A DNA stretch of 64,000 nt from Bacilli bacterium (GCA_900771805.1 CAAGPL010000067.1:12764-76763), one strand, 5' to 3'. Counted from the first letter of the stretch, positions 8,850 to 17,646 are shown. Numbers and translations are program-made. The notes: generated by a model from the sequence alone, not told the origin.

Positions 8850-8876
8850 AATCACCAATATATTATATGGTGGTTA
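8844..8876 (-). terminator. Terminator whose 3' arm contains a ribosome site
   Basis: On the minus strand AACCACCA and TGGTGAT pair around a 9-nt AT loop and are followed by seven T. It ends the unknown gene at 8874-9701. The TGGTGAT arm is also the only good ribosome site for the gene reading to 8499. Confidence 0.6.
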
Positions 8877-9701
8877 TTTAATTTTTTTAACATAAGGCTT
8901 TTCAAAAGTTTTAAAATCAATATCTAACATATCTTTTAACTGTTCTTTATTATAATTTTTTAACGATGCAACACAAATTCTTTCAAAAAGGCCATCAGAA
9001 AAATCATTAACTAAATTCTTTCCTTTATTTAATATATTAAAATAATCAGGGTCAATTTCTTTTATTATTCTTCTAAATTCAGTTTCATATAATGTATAAT
9101 CATTTTTATAATTATCAACGTATGAATAACCAAATACTGTATCTTCAAAGTTAGCATTAGAAACATAATATTCAAATTCTCCGTTTTTATTAAAAATCTT
9201 AACATCCTCATCTTTCTTTTGATGTGAAAATTCATTATTTCTGTAAAAAGCAGATTCGTTATTTTTTTTATCAATTAATTTTATAGTATTTCTTAATGTT
9301 TCAAATCTACATTTATATAAAAGTTCTTTATCTTTAAAAATTTCAATGGAATTAGTTACTAATAATTTATCTAATTTTTTACCTTCTTTGGTGAAATACG
9401 TTCCTCTTAAATTATTTTTAAAGTCTGTACTTGTTATTAAATATTTATATTCATAAGTTTCATCATCTTTTTTAGCTGCTATAGCACTTATGTAATTTTT
9501 TTCTTTCATTATCTGAATAATAAGTTTATTATCTTTAAAGTAAGCATATCCAACTTGATTATAATAATTATCATATAATTCTACTTTTTTACCAATTTTT
9601 AATAAAAATGGTACATTTTCTTTTATATATTCATCTACTGTAATTTTAAATAAAGATAAAAATTTATAAAGCATATTTATTAAAATATCTTCTTCCATCA
9701 T
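8874..9701 (-). CDS. Hypothetical protein, beta-rich
   Basis: A 275-residue protein that I cannot assign. It lacks a signal peptide and membrane helix. The middle (about 35-200) reads as many short strands with repeated turns (KIGKKVELYDNYYNQVG, NGEFEYYVSN), reminiscent of antibiotic-type repeat or WG/MORN-like domains, while the last 70 residues are helical. AGGAG lies 8 bp before a tandem ATG-ATG start. A terminator follows the stop. Confidence 0.55.
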   Translation of the reverse strand: MMEEDILINMLYKFLSLFKITVDEYIKENVPFLLKIGKKVELYDNYYNQVGYAYFKDNKLIIQIMKEKNYISAIAAKKDDETYEYKYLITSTDFKNNLRGTYFTKEGKKLDKLLVTNSIEIFKDKELLYKCRFETLRNTIKLIDKKNNESAFYRNNEFSHQKKDEDVKIFNKNGEFEYYVSNANFEDTVFGYSYVDNYKNDYTLYETEFRRIIKEIDPDYFNILNKGKNLVNDFSDGLFERICVASLKNYNKEQLKDMLDIDFKTFEKPYVKKIK

Positions 9702-9741
9702 ATTAATTTCTCCTTTTTTTATATATTATAATTTTTTTATT

Positions 9742-9772
9742 AAAAAAAGCAAGGAAAATAAATTCTTTGCTA
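9742..9772 (-). terminator. Terminator of the sortase gene
   Basis: AGCAAAGAA and TTCCTTGCT pair (one mismatch) with a TTTTTTT tail on the minus strand, 7 bp after the sortase stop. The stem sequence resembles the parC terminator at 12329-12360. Confidence 0.75.
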
Positions 9773-9778
9773 ATTTAT

Positions 9779-10900
9779 TCATTTAATTGCTATTAACTTT
9801 GCGTGAACCACCATTCTTTTAGTATTATCATAACAAGAAGATAATGTAAGTATTTTATCATTATTATTTGAATTAACACCATAATCATATATACTTCTTT
9901 TTTTTAAATCATTATAGAAATTTAATCTTGCCTCATCATTTTCTATATTATCTGTTATGTAATAACTTTCAGGTTCTATATTATAAGTTGAAAACACCAA
10001 GAATAACATGGTTTTATTTTCTGTTGCTATTTTAATAATATAATTATCTTTATTTTTATACCACTTTTCTTTTGTTGTATTTCTAAGACTTCCAAACATA
10101 GCGTTATTAACAAGTCCATGAGCATATATTATTGTATTATCTGATAAATCATCTATATCATTTCTATAATCTAAAAATACCCATCCTTTTTTATTATTAG
10201 ACTTATCAAAAGAATGTTTTAAATAATAATCATTATCTTTATATTGTACAAATGGATAATTGATATTTGTACCATTTACTTTAATCCATCCTTTAGTATC
10301 GTTATTTTGATGTTTTAATTCATTAAAATTAACATCTAACATTGATACATCAAGATATTTAAAATAATCATCAGATATTATATTAACTTCTTTTTTATTT
10401 GGAACTACCTCTTTAATCTTTAAGTTAGTTATAATATTACCACTTATTTTATCTGTTTTAATTCCATCATTAATTAAAAAAGTAAAACTTAAAAATGAAA
10501 ATATAAACACTGTAAGACAAACAGTTAAAACAAAAAAATTAGTAGTTTTAAATAATTTTATCATTTTGAATATTGATTTAGTATCAGGTTTATTTAAAAC
10601 TTTTACTTTTTCTAATGAAAGGAGCATTTTATTTAATTTTAAATCACTTATACCATGTTTTTTATAATTAAATAAAGTATCAATATCTTCTGGTGTTATA
10701 TATGGATTTAAATTAAGTCTACTGTTTTTATTAACTATCTTAGCTTTTTTTACATAGTTTTTCGTATAATATATTAAATCTTTTTTCTTTAAACATTTTA
10801 TTTCATCATAAGATATTTTAAATTTAGATATGATATATAAATTATAACAATCAATGTCAGATAAAAATGGATATTTTTCTTTTATATTTATATAATCCAT
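9779..10900 (-). CDS. Class B sortase with long cytoplasmic N-terminal extension
   Basis: A 373-residue cysteine transpeptidase that joins surface proteins to the peptidoglycan. A membrane helix lies at about 118-140 (FFVLTVCLTVFIFSFLSF). The catalytic domain (about 185-373) has YAHGLVNNAMFGS with His near 259, LSSCYDN with Cys near 356, and KRMVV with Arg near 361, the His-Cys-Arg triad. Length, WIKVNGTNINYPFVQ and a long insertion before the Cys place it in class B. Unusual is a basic 115-residue segment before the membrane helix; most sortases have about 10-30 residues there. The likely substrate is encoded 50 bp upstream, with a terminator between them that may lower sortase output. Confidence 0.88.
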   Translation of the reverse strand: MDYINIKEKYPFLSDIDCYNLYIISKFKISYDEIKCLKKKDLIYYTKNYVKKAKIVNKNSRLNLNPYITPEDIDTLFNYKKHGISDLKLNKMLLSLEKVKVLNKPDTKSIFKMIKLFKTTNFFVLTVCLTVFIFSFLSFTFLINDGIKTDKISGNIITNLKIKEVVPNKKEVNIISDDYFKYLDVSMLDVNFNELKHQNNDTKGWIKVNGTNINYPFVQYKDNDYYLKHSFDKSNNKKGWVFLDYRNDIDDLSDNTIIYAHGLVNNAMFGSLRNTTKEKWYKNKDNYIIKIATENKTMLFLVFSTYNIEPESYYITDNIENDEARLNFYNDLKKRSIYDYGVNSNNNDKILTLSSCYDNTKRMVVHAKLIAIK

Positions 10901-10924
10901 ATATAGTTCATCCTTTCTTAAAAA

Positions 10925-10946
10925 AAGTAGCTAACGCTAGCTACTT
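10925..10946 (-). terminator. Terminator between substrate and sortase genes
   Basis: AAGTAGCTA (10925-10933) and TAGCTACTT (10938-10946) pair perfectly around ACGC. On the minus strand they are followed by a T run. Read-through would give a lower level of sortase than of substrate. Confidence 0.85.
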
Positions 10947-10950
10947 AAAA

Positions 10951-12084
10951 TTATCTTTGTTTAACTTTTTTAAATGTTATAGCTGCTATAGCGCCAGATA
11001 TCATTAATATTATAGCTGTTATATTAGTATCATCAGAAGTACTTGGATTTTTAACTTCTTGTTTTTTATTATTAATATCTTTTTCATCATTATTTTTTAT
11101 ATCACTACCATTTGATTTATTATCATTTTCAGTTGGTGTTTGAACTTCTTTTTTTGCTAAAACGCCATAATAATATTTTTCTGTAGGACTTGATTGATGT
11201 GTTTTTGACTTCAACTTAATTTGATAACCATTCATAGAAGATCCTAATACTTTGTTATACATATTAATTGCTTCTTGAGCATTTTCATAAGTAACCATAG
11301 TAGTATTTCCTATTAAACCAAAGATGGTTCCTTCTTTTACAATCTTACTTTCTAATTCTATTTTAACACCACTAATATTATCCGTTGTTAATCTCATAGC
11401 TTCATCTAATGTGTTATCACCCATAACACCAACATATACGTCATAATCTAAATTAATTATACCAGATCCACTAACATTTTCTACCCACACATATCCAGTA
11501 TAAATGCTTCCGTTGTTAATTAATTTTTTTGCACTGATATATGATGCTGTTAAATTAACATCTTTTGGAATTACTATACTATCATTTTCTAAATCTACTC
11601 CAGCATTATTAAATAACTGAAAATTATCATATTGTTTTGCTCCATCAAGTAAAGCTTTTATTTCAGAACTTAAAAAATATCTTACTTTAGTTACCTCTTC
11701 CATATCAGCTGGATCACCATCACCACAATCTTCATCTCCTCTAGCGTGACCAAAACAACCATTTAATCCAGTTTCTTCTGTAGCACTAACAACATAACCA
11801 TTAACAAAATAAAGTTTTGTTAATATCAATTTATCATTTTGATCATTAATATTTTCTACCTTTATATTTAAATCATTTTTTGAACTATCTTCAACTACTT
11901 TATAAGCCTTACAATTTTTATAAAAACCATTACAACTTTCTTGACTAACACTATCATAAATTACTTTATCTCCAACTTTATATTCTGGATATTCAACGAC
12001 AGCTTTTGCTCTAACGTTTGATGCAAATGCAAAACTAGTTGCACAAATTAATCCCCCTAATAAAATTTTGTTAAATTTTCTCAT
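10951..12084 (-). CDS. Sortase-anchored surface protein with NPSTSD sorting signal
   Basis: A 377-residue secreted protein. A signal peptide (MRKFNKILLGGLICATSFAF, cleavage near NVRAKA) is followed by an ectodomain of about 300 residues with several cysteines that I do not recognise, a polar Asn/Asp/Lys linker, and a C-terminal sorting signal: NPSTSD, hydrophobic helix ITAIILMISGAIAAITF, then KKVKQR. NPxT-type motifs are used by class B sortases such as the neighbouring gene. The ATG at 12084 is chosen because AAGGAG lies before it; an in-frame TTG further upstream would put the signal peptide behind a basic tail. Expression probably varies through a poly-G tract in its promoter. Confidence 0.82.
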   Translation of the reverse strand: MRKFNKILLGGLICATSFAFASNVRAKAVVEYPEYKVGDKVIYDSVSQESCNGFYKNCKAYKVVEDSSKNDLNIKVENINDQNDKLILTKLYFVNGYVVSATEETGLNGCFGHARGDEDCGDGDPADMEEVTKVRYFLSSEIKALLDGAKQYDNFQLFNNAGVDLENDSIVIPKDVNLTASYISAKKLINNGSIYTGYVWVENVSGSGIINLDYDVYVGVMGDNTLDEAMRLTTDNISGVKIELESKIVKEGTIFGLIGNTTMVTYENAQEAINMYNKVLGSSMNGYQIKLKSKTHQSSPTEKYYYGVLAKKEVQTPTENDNKSNGSDIKNNDEKDINNKKQEVKNPSTSDDTNITAIILMISGAIAAITFKKVKQR

Positions 12085-12153
12085 TCTTTTTTTTCTCCTT
12101 TTTTTCCACAATTTATAAACTAGCTGATACTTCTTTTGCTATCTTACATGTTT

Positions 12154-12181
12154 ATAATATCATTAACCCCCCCCCGGTCAA
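12154..12181 (-). promoter_or_regulatory. Promoter with poly-G spacer (probable phase-variable)
   Basis: On the minus strand TTGACC (12181-12176) is followed by nine G (12175-12167), TTAATGA, and the -10 TATTAT (12159-12154). The spacer is 16 bp. One extra G would give the optimal 17 bp; losing one would give 15 bp. A nine-base G run is strikingly out of place in DNA this AT-rich. It lies about 70 bp before the start of the surface protein gene. Confidence 0.65.
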
Positions 12182-12194
12182 TATTTTGATATCC

Positions 12195-12253
12195 TGTGGA
12201 AAATAAATGTGTAAACTTTTGTCAATTGTAGTGGTAAACTTAAAGTAGACACA
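12195..12253. repeat. Possible solo insertion-sequence end (IS21-like terminus)
   Basis: A 59-bp block starting TGTG and ending CACA contains two direct copies of GTAAACTT spaced about 24 bp apart, each followed by GTC or GTAGAC. Multiple internal repeats of this kind are characteristic of IS21-family ends, from memory. No transposase gene is present. It also contributes a minus-strand TTGACA (12225-12220). Confidence 0.3.
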
Positions 12254-12328
12254 AAAAGAGGGTATGTATTATAATATCAAACTTATAAAAAGAGTTTTAC
12301 TATAACTTTTGCATTAATAAAATTCTAT

Positions 12329-12360
12329 TAAAAAAGCAGGGAATTAATTTTCCTTGCTTT
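12329..12360 (-). terminator. Terminator of parE-parC
   Basis: AAAGCAAGGAA and TTCCCTGCTTT pair with one mismatch and are followed by a T run on the minus strand, overlapping the parC stop codon. Confidence 0.8.
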
Positions 12361-14893
12361 AATCAAAATTATCTAAAAAATCATCTATAGTCATAAATCT
12401 ATCATCTATTTCCTTTAGTGATAATTCTTTTTTTTCTTTTGCATCTTCTTTAGTAACTGATTTTGTTACTTCTTTTTTATCTGTTACATCATCTTTTGTA
12501 AGATTAACTATTTCATATACGTTATCTATTTTTTTCTTTGTTATTGTAGATCCTGCAGAATATCTATCCATTATTGGTATTTCTGTTAATTTTATTTGTT
12601 TTGTATCATTATCACTTACTAACATAATCATCTTTTTAGCATCACTAACATATACCTTTATTACTTCTTGAGGGTTACTCTTTACTTCTCTTAATAATAG
12701 TAATCCTCTTTTAGCACGCGTAGTCTTTTCAAATTCTGATAATTTAATACGTTTTGCAAGTCCTTTATGAGTAATTACTGTTACGTATTCAAAAGTACCA
12801 TCAAAGATGCATGCTGAAGATACATAATCATCTTTTAAGTTAATTGCTTTAACGCCCGCTGTTTTAAGACCAATTACTGGAATTTCAGATCTATCATACC
12901 AAAGTCCATAACCTTTTTTAGTTGCAATAAATATTTCATTATAAGGTTCCATTAAAACATCTACTACTTCATCATTATCTTTTAGCTTAATAAACATAAT
13001 TGGTTTAGAATAACGTTGTACAACAAAGTCTTTTAAAAGAGACTTTTTAGTCATACCATTAGAAGTAAATGTAATTATTTCTCTATCATCAAATTTACTA
13101 ATATCAAGAGCTTTTATTATTTTTTCATCTTCTTTTATAGGAACTAAATTACTTACGTGTTTTCCTAAATCCTTCCATTTTAACTCTGGAAGAGTATGAA
13201 CTGGAATATATAAATAATTACCTTTATTAGTAAATAATAGTAAAGTATCTAACGTATTTTGTTCAAATAAGCCTATTACGTAGTCACCATCTTTTAATGC
13301 TGTTTCTTCATCATTTAAAGCAGAATAAGATTTTTTAGATACACGTTTTACATATCCTTCACTTGTTACTACAACAATAACATCTTCCTTTGAAATCATA
13401 TCTGTCATATCTATTTTTATTTCTGTTATCTCATCTTTAATTTCTGTTTTGCGAGGATAAGCAAACTCTTTTTTTACTTTCTTTAGTTCATCTTTAACTA
13501 CCTTTTTAAGTTCATCTTCATTAGATAGGATAAGTTCATATTCTTTTATAGCATCTTCTAACGCTCTCATTTCATTTTGAACATCAGTTATATCAGTATT
13601 TGTTAGTCTATATAATTGTAACATTACGATAGCAGTTGCTTGCTTTTCAGTAAATGAAAATTCTTTAACTAAATTAATAATTGCATCTGCTTTATTTTTA
13701 GATGCCCTAATTACTCTTATAACATCATCTAAAATACTAATTGCTTTAATAAGTCCTTCTAAAATATGATATCTATCTTTAGCATGGTCTAAATCAAATT
13801 TAGTTCTTCTTCTTATAACTTCTTTTCTATGATCTATAAAGTAATCTAATATTTGGAGTACTCCAAGCATTCTTGGACGTCTTTTTGCAATTGCAATCAT
13901 ATTAAAGCTGTAAGATATTTGCATGTCCGTATTTTTAAGCAAGTAATTAACGATTAAATCAGTATTAGCGTCCTTTTTTAATTCTACTACAATTCTAAGT
14001 TCGCCCCTTGATGTTTCATCTCTTACATCTAATATGCCTTCTATTTTTTTATCAATTCTAATATCGTTCATTTTCTTAACTAAACTTGCCTTATTAACTT
14101 CATAAGGTATTTCTGTTATAACGATACTAGTCTTACCTTTTTCTTTTACTAATTCATACTTACATCTAACGATTATCTTACCCTTACCTGTTTCGTATGC
14201 TTCTTTAATTTGTTTTGCGCCTTCAATTACACCACCGGTTGGAAAATCAGGTCCTTTCATAACTTCTAAAATAGAATCTAATCTGCAGTTTGGAGAGTCT
14301 ATTCTTTTTATGCAAGCATCTATTACTTCACCTAGGTTATGAGGCGGAATATTAGTTGCGTAACCTGCTGAAATACCCGTTGATCCATTTACTAAAAGAT
14401 TTGGAAAACCTGCCGGAAGTACAACTGGTTCCATTAAAGTATCATCATAGTTTGGAGCCATTTCTACAGTATCTTTATTTATGTCATTTAAAAGTACGTT
14501 ACTTATTTTTGATAATCTAGCCTCTGTATAACGCATAGCAGCTGCTCCATCACCATCCATAGAGCCATTATTACCATGCATATCTATATAAGGAGTTGCC
14601 ATCTTCCAATCTTGACTCATTCTTACCATTGCATCATATATAGAAGAATCTCCATGTGGATGGTAATTACCCATTATCTCTCCTACTGCCTTAGCACTTT
14701 TACGATATTTTTTATCATAGGTATTACCTGATTTATACATGCCGTATAATATTCTTCTTTGAACTGGTTTTAACCCATCTCTTACATCAGGTAAGGCACG
14801 GTCTAATATAATTGTCTTACAATATCTACCAAAACGTTCCCCCATTATTTCTTCAAGGGAATATTCTTCAATTCTTTTTAATAATTCACTCAT
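12359..14893 (-). CDS. parC: DNA topoisomerase IV subunit A
   Basis: An 844-residue type IIA topoisomerase A subunit that breaks and rejoins DNA to decatenate chromosomes. MHGNNGSMDGD and AAAMRYTEARLS surround the catalytic Tyr near residue 120. The MHGNNGS form is typical of ParC; GyrA has GQGNFGS. The quinolone-determining stretch GNYHPHGDSS lies near residue 70. The C-terminal half has the beta-pinwheel repeats, and a GyrA-box is not seen. Ribosome site AAGGGGG lies before the ATG at 14893, four bases after the parE stop. An in-frame ATG inside parE (14920) was rejected for lack of a ribosome site. Confidence 0.93.
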   Translation of the reverse strand: MSELLKRIEEYSLEEIMGERFGRYCKTIILDRALPDVRDGLKPVQRRILYGMYKSGNTYDKKYRKSAKAVGEIMGNYHPHGDSSIYDAMVRMSQDWKMATPYIDMHGNNGSMDGDGAAAMRYTEARLSKISNVLLNDINKDTVEMAPNYDDTLMEPVVLPAGFPNLLVNGSTGISAGYATNIPPHNLGEVIDACIKRIDSPNCRLDSILEVMKGPDFPTGGVIEGAKQIKEAYETGKGKIIVRCKYELVKEKGKTSIVITEIPYEVNKASLVKKMNDIRIDKKIEGILDVRDETSRGELRIVVELKKDANTDLIVNYLLKNTDMQISYSFNMIAIAKRRPRMLGVLQILDYFIDHRKEVIRRRTKFDLDHAKDRYHILEGLIKAISILDDVIRVIRASKNKADAIINLVKEFSFTEKQATAIVMLQLYRLTNTDITDVQNEMRALEDAIKEYELILSNEDELKKVVKDELKKVKKEFAYPRKTEIKDEITEIKIDMTDMISKEDVIVVVTSEGYVKRVSKKSYSALNDEETALKDGDYVIGLFEQNTLDTLLLFTNKGNYLYIPVHTLPELKWKDLGKHVSNLVPIKEDEKIIKALDISKFDDREIITFTSNGMTKKSLLKDFVVQRYSKPIMFIKLKDNDEVVDVLMEPYNEIFIATKKGYGLWYDRSEIPVIGLKTAGVKAINLKDDYVSSACIFDGTFEYVTVITHKGLAKRIKLSEFEKTTRAKRGLLLLREVKSNPQEVIKVYVSDAKKMIMLVSDNDTKQIKLTEIPIMDRYSAGSTITKKKIDNVYEIVNLTKDDVTDKKEVTKSVTKEDAKEKKELSLKEIDDRFMTIDDFLDNFD

Positions 14894-14897
14894 ATTT

Positions 14898-16814
14898 TTA
14901 CCCCCTTGCCTTAATTTCATAGTTATCTTCTAAAGTAAAATCTACGTTTTCTTCAATCCATTCTTTTCTAGGTTCTACTTTATCACCCATAAGAATTGAT
15001 ACTCTTTTTTCTGCTAAAGCAACATCAGTTATCTTAACCTTAATTAAACTTCTTTTTAAAGGATCCATAGTAGTTTCCCAAAGCTGATTAGCATCCATTT
15101 CACCTAAACCTTTATATCTTTGTAAATCTTCTGGTTTACGATTTTTAGTAAGTTCTTTTAATTCTTCATCAGAATATACATAAACTTCTTCTTTTTTACT
15201 AAAAGATACTTTATAAAGAGGTGGATTTGCGATATAAACTTTACCTGCCTCAACTAAAGGCTTCATATAACGATAGAAAAAAGTTACAAGTAAAACCTGT
15301 ATGTGACATCCATCATCATCAGCATCAGTCATTATTATTATCTTATCATAATTACAATCTTCAATATGAAAACTAGATCCAACACCTGCTCCTATAGTGT
15401 AGATTAAAGTATTTATCTCAGCGTTTTTATAAGCTTCTTCCATAGTACATCTTTCAGTATTTAAAACTTTACCACGAAGTGGAAGAATTGCTTGATAACT
15501 TCTTTCTCTTCCTGTTTTTGCACTACCACCTGCTGAATCACCTTCGACTATAAATAATTCATTCTTTTTTGGATTCTTTTTAGTTGCAGGAGCTAATTTA
15601 TCAGATAAATTCTTTTCTTTAGAATTCTTAGTTTTACCTTTTCTTGCTTCTTCTCTTGCTTTTCTTGCAGCTTCTCTTGCAGCCTTTCCTTTTAACGCTT
15701 TATTGATTATATCAGTTGCAACAGCTTTATTTTCTTCTAAGAAGTACTGCATCTTTTCATAGACTACTTGCTCTACTACTGTTTTAGCAAGCGGAGTTCC
15801 AAGTTTTCCTTTTGTTTGTCCTTCAAACTGTAATAAGTCCTCAGGTATTTTAAGTGATAAAACAACAGTTAGTCCTTCTCTTACGTCAGTTCCTTCAAAG
15901 TTTTTATCCTTAGCTTTTAAGTATCCATTATTTTTTGCATAATCATTAAATACTTTTGTAAGAGCACTTTTAAGACCTACTTCGTGACTTCCCCCATCAC
16001 TTGTTTTAACGTTATTAACAAATGATACAACGTTTTCACTATATGAATCGGTATATTGAAGAGCACATTCTACTTCTATCTTATTTTTAACAGCATCAAA
16101 ACCAACTACGTTATGAAGTACTTTTTTACCTTCATTTAAATAAGAAACAAACTCTTCTAATCCTCTTTCATAATGAAAGTGAGCTTCTTTTTCATCTTCT
16201 TCATCTATAACATCTATCATAAGTCCTTTTATTAAAAAAGCTGACTCTTGCATTCTTTCACATATTGTAGTAAACGAAAAAGTTGTTGTACTAAATATAG
16301 AATCATCCGGCATAAATCTAACTGTTGTACCTGTTTTATTTGTTGTTCCTACCTTTTTTAAATCAGTGTCTAAATGTCCTCCATTTTTAAATGAAATCTC
16401 ATACTTACCACCATCACGGCATATACTAACTTTCATCCATTTAGAAAGTGCGTTAACAACTGATGCACCAACACCATGAAGACCTCCAGATACTTTATAC
16501 CCACCTTCTTGGAATTTACCACCGGCATGAAGTACTGTATATATAACTTCTGGAGTTGATGCTCCTGATTCATGCTTACCTACCGGAACACCACGTCCTT
16601 CATCAGAAACTGAAACAGAGCCATCCTTATGAATTATAACAGTTAAATGATTACCATATCCATTAATTGCTTCATCAATACCATTATCAACTATTTCCCA
16701 TACTAGATGGTGTAAACCTCTCTTGTCAGTAGAACCTATATACATACCTGGTCTTTTTCTTACTGCCTCAAGACCTTCTAATATTTTAATTGATGATTCA
16801 TCATATTTTGCCAT
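14898..16814 (-). CDS. parE: DNA topoisomerase IV subunit B
   Basis: A 638-residue ATPase subunit of topoisomerase IV. The GHKL ATP site shows WEIVDNGIDEA, DEGRGVPVG and GGLHGVGASVVNALS in order within the first 130 residues. The Toprim domain has EGDSAGGSAKTGRERS and the metal-binding MTDADDDGCHIQ near residue 495. LNTERCTMEEAYKNAEI fits ParE better than GyrB. The ATG at 16814 has AAGGAGATGG in front; an upstream in-frame start at 16853 overlaps the promoter -10. It forms a tight two-gene operon with parC. Confidence 0.93.
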   Translation of the reverse strand: MAKYDESSIKILEGLEAVRKRPGMYIGSTDKRGLHHLVWEIVDNGIDEAINGYGNHLTVIIHKDGSVSVSDEGRGVPVGKHESGASTPEVIYTVLHAGGKFQEGGYKVSGGLHGVGASVVNALSKWMKVSICRDGGKYEISFKNGGHLDTDLKKVGTTNKTGTTVRFMPDDSIFSTTTFSFTTICERMQESAFLIKGLMIDVIDEEDEKEAHFHYERGLEEFVSYLNEGKKVLHNVVGFDAVKNKIEVECALQYTDSYSENVVSFVNNVKTSDGGSHEVGLKSALTKVFNDYAKNNGYLKAKDKNFEGTDVREGLTVVLSLKIPEDLLQFEGQTKGKLGTPLAKTVVEQVVYEKMQYFLEENKAVATDIINKALKGKAAREAARKAREEARKGKTKNSKEKNLSDKLAPATKKNPKKNELFIVEGDSAGGSAKTGRERSYQAILPLRGKVLNTERCTMEEAYKNAEINTLIYTIGAGVGSSFHIEDCNYDKIIIMTDADDDGCHIQVLLVTFFYRYMKPLVEAGKVYIANPPLYKVSFSKKEEVYVYSDEELKELTKNRKPEDLQRYKGLGEMDANQLWETTMDPLKRSLIKVKITDVALAEKRVSILMGDKVEPRKEWIEENVDFTLEDNYEIKARG

Positions 16815-16851
16815 AAAAAACCATCTCCTTATCTTCTTTAACCTATAAAGC

Positions 16852-16881
16852 ATTATAACATAAGAATTTAAAAAAGTGCAA
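16852..16881 (-). promoter_or_regulatory. Promoter of parE-parC
   Basis: Minus strand TTGCAC (16881-16876), 18-bp spacer, TATAAT (16857-16852). The -35 box lies in the terminator hairpin of the upstream yneF gene. Confidence 0.6.
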
Positions 16882-16898
16882 AATTCTTTACACTTTTT
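16870..16898 (-). terminator. Terminator downstream of yneF
   Basis: AAAAAGTG and CACTTTTT pair, with additional AAA/TTT pairing inside the loop, and a T-run follows on the minus strand. It ends the sirA-yneF transcript just before parE. Confidence 0.7.
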
Positions 16899-16966
16899 GA
16901 CATGAACATAATATTTGCTTATTATTTTTTGAATTTATATGTAAAAATTAAAAAGCACTGAACCTT

Positions 16967-17176
16967 TTATTGTACTCTGTTCATTGCTTTCATCATTTGA
17001 TTTACTTGTTTTTGACTTGGTGTTCTTCCCATTTGTTGCATCATAACTTTTATCATTTTTTCATTTATTGGCGGATTTTTCTTTAAATATTTTTTCATAA
17101 CTGTACGAGATATAAAAAATCCTGCAACTAATCCTACAACAAGACCAATTAAACACCATAAAATATTTGCTAACAT
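16967..17176 (-). CDS. yneF: YneF/UPF0154 family small membrane protein
   Basis: A 69-residue protein with one N-terminal membrane helix (ANILWCLIGLVVGLVAGFF) and the conserved cytoplasmic tail YLKKNPPINEKMIKVMM, QMGRTPSQKQVNQMMKAMN. This is a close match to Bacillus YneF, a family of unknown function. The second ATG is used because AAAGGATGA overlaps the first. It follows sirA by 48 bp on the same strand, the same neighbour order as in Bacillus. Confidence 0.88.
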   Translation of the reverse strand: MLANILWCLIGLVVGLVAGFFISRTVMKKYLKKNPPINEKMIKVMMQQMGRTPSQKQVNQMMKAMNRVQ

Positions 17177-17223
17177 ATATATAATCATCCTTTCACAATA
17201 ATATTTTACTAAAAATATTAAAT

Positions 17224-17646
17224 TTATACAAGACTTTTTAATATGACTTTATTAAGCCAAAAATAATCTTTATTAACAAAATCACACACAAATATATTTT
17301 TTTCATTTTTTAAAACATTAAAAAACTCAGTTATATTTTTATTTGTTCTTATTTTAATATAAGTATTATAAACAGTAAGTTTTGTTTTTTCAATTCCATT
17401 ATCCAAAATATGCTTATTAAGTGATTTAAAATAATTAGGATCATATGCATAATTTCTATATAAATCACTATTTATCTTAGTTTTACTAAAAGCAGTAGCC
17501 ATTTGACTAAATAACCTATATGATATTATAAAATCGTTTTGACTCGACTTTGATATTTGTTCTAGCATTTTATATAAATAATAAGTTTTATTATAATATA
17601 GTTTAGAAAAAGAATCATTAATTTTAAATAAGTAATATACTCTCAT
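17224..17646 (-). CDS. sirA: SirA-like inhibitor of replication initiation
   Basis: A 140-residue protein resembling SirA (YneE), which in sporulating Bacillus binds domain I of DnaA and blocks new rounds of replication. The N-terminus (RVYYLFKINDSFSKLYY) and the C-terminus (FFNVLKNEKNIFVCDF followed by YFWLNKV) follow the SirA pattern of an N-terminal YYxYLIKEEF-type strand and a C-terminal FFEVL...CFLAFDFN...YGWLNP block. Overall identity looks low, so the call also relies on position: in Bacillus sirA is immediately upstream of yneF, as here. A role in vegetative growth is possible if the organism does not sporulate. Confidence 0.72.
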   Translation of the reverse strand: MRVYYLFKINDSFSKLYYNKTYYLYKMLEQISKSSQNDFIISYRLFSQMATAFSKTKINSDLYRNYAYDPNYFKSLNKHILDNGIEKTKLTVYNTYIKIRTNKNITEFFNVLKNEKNIFVCDFVNKDYFWLNKVILKSLV

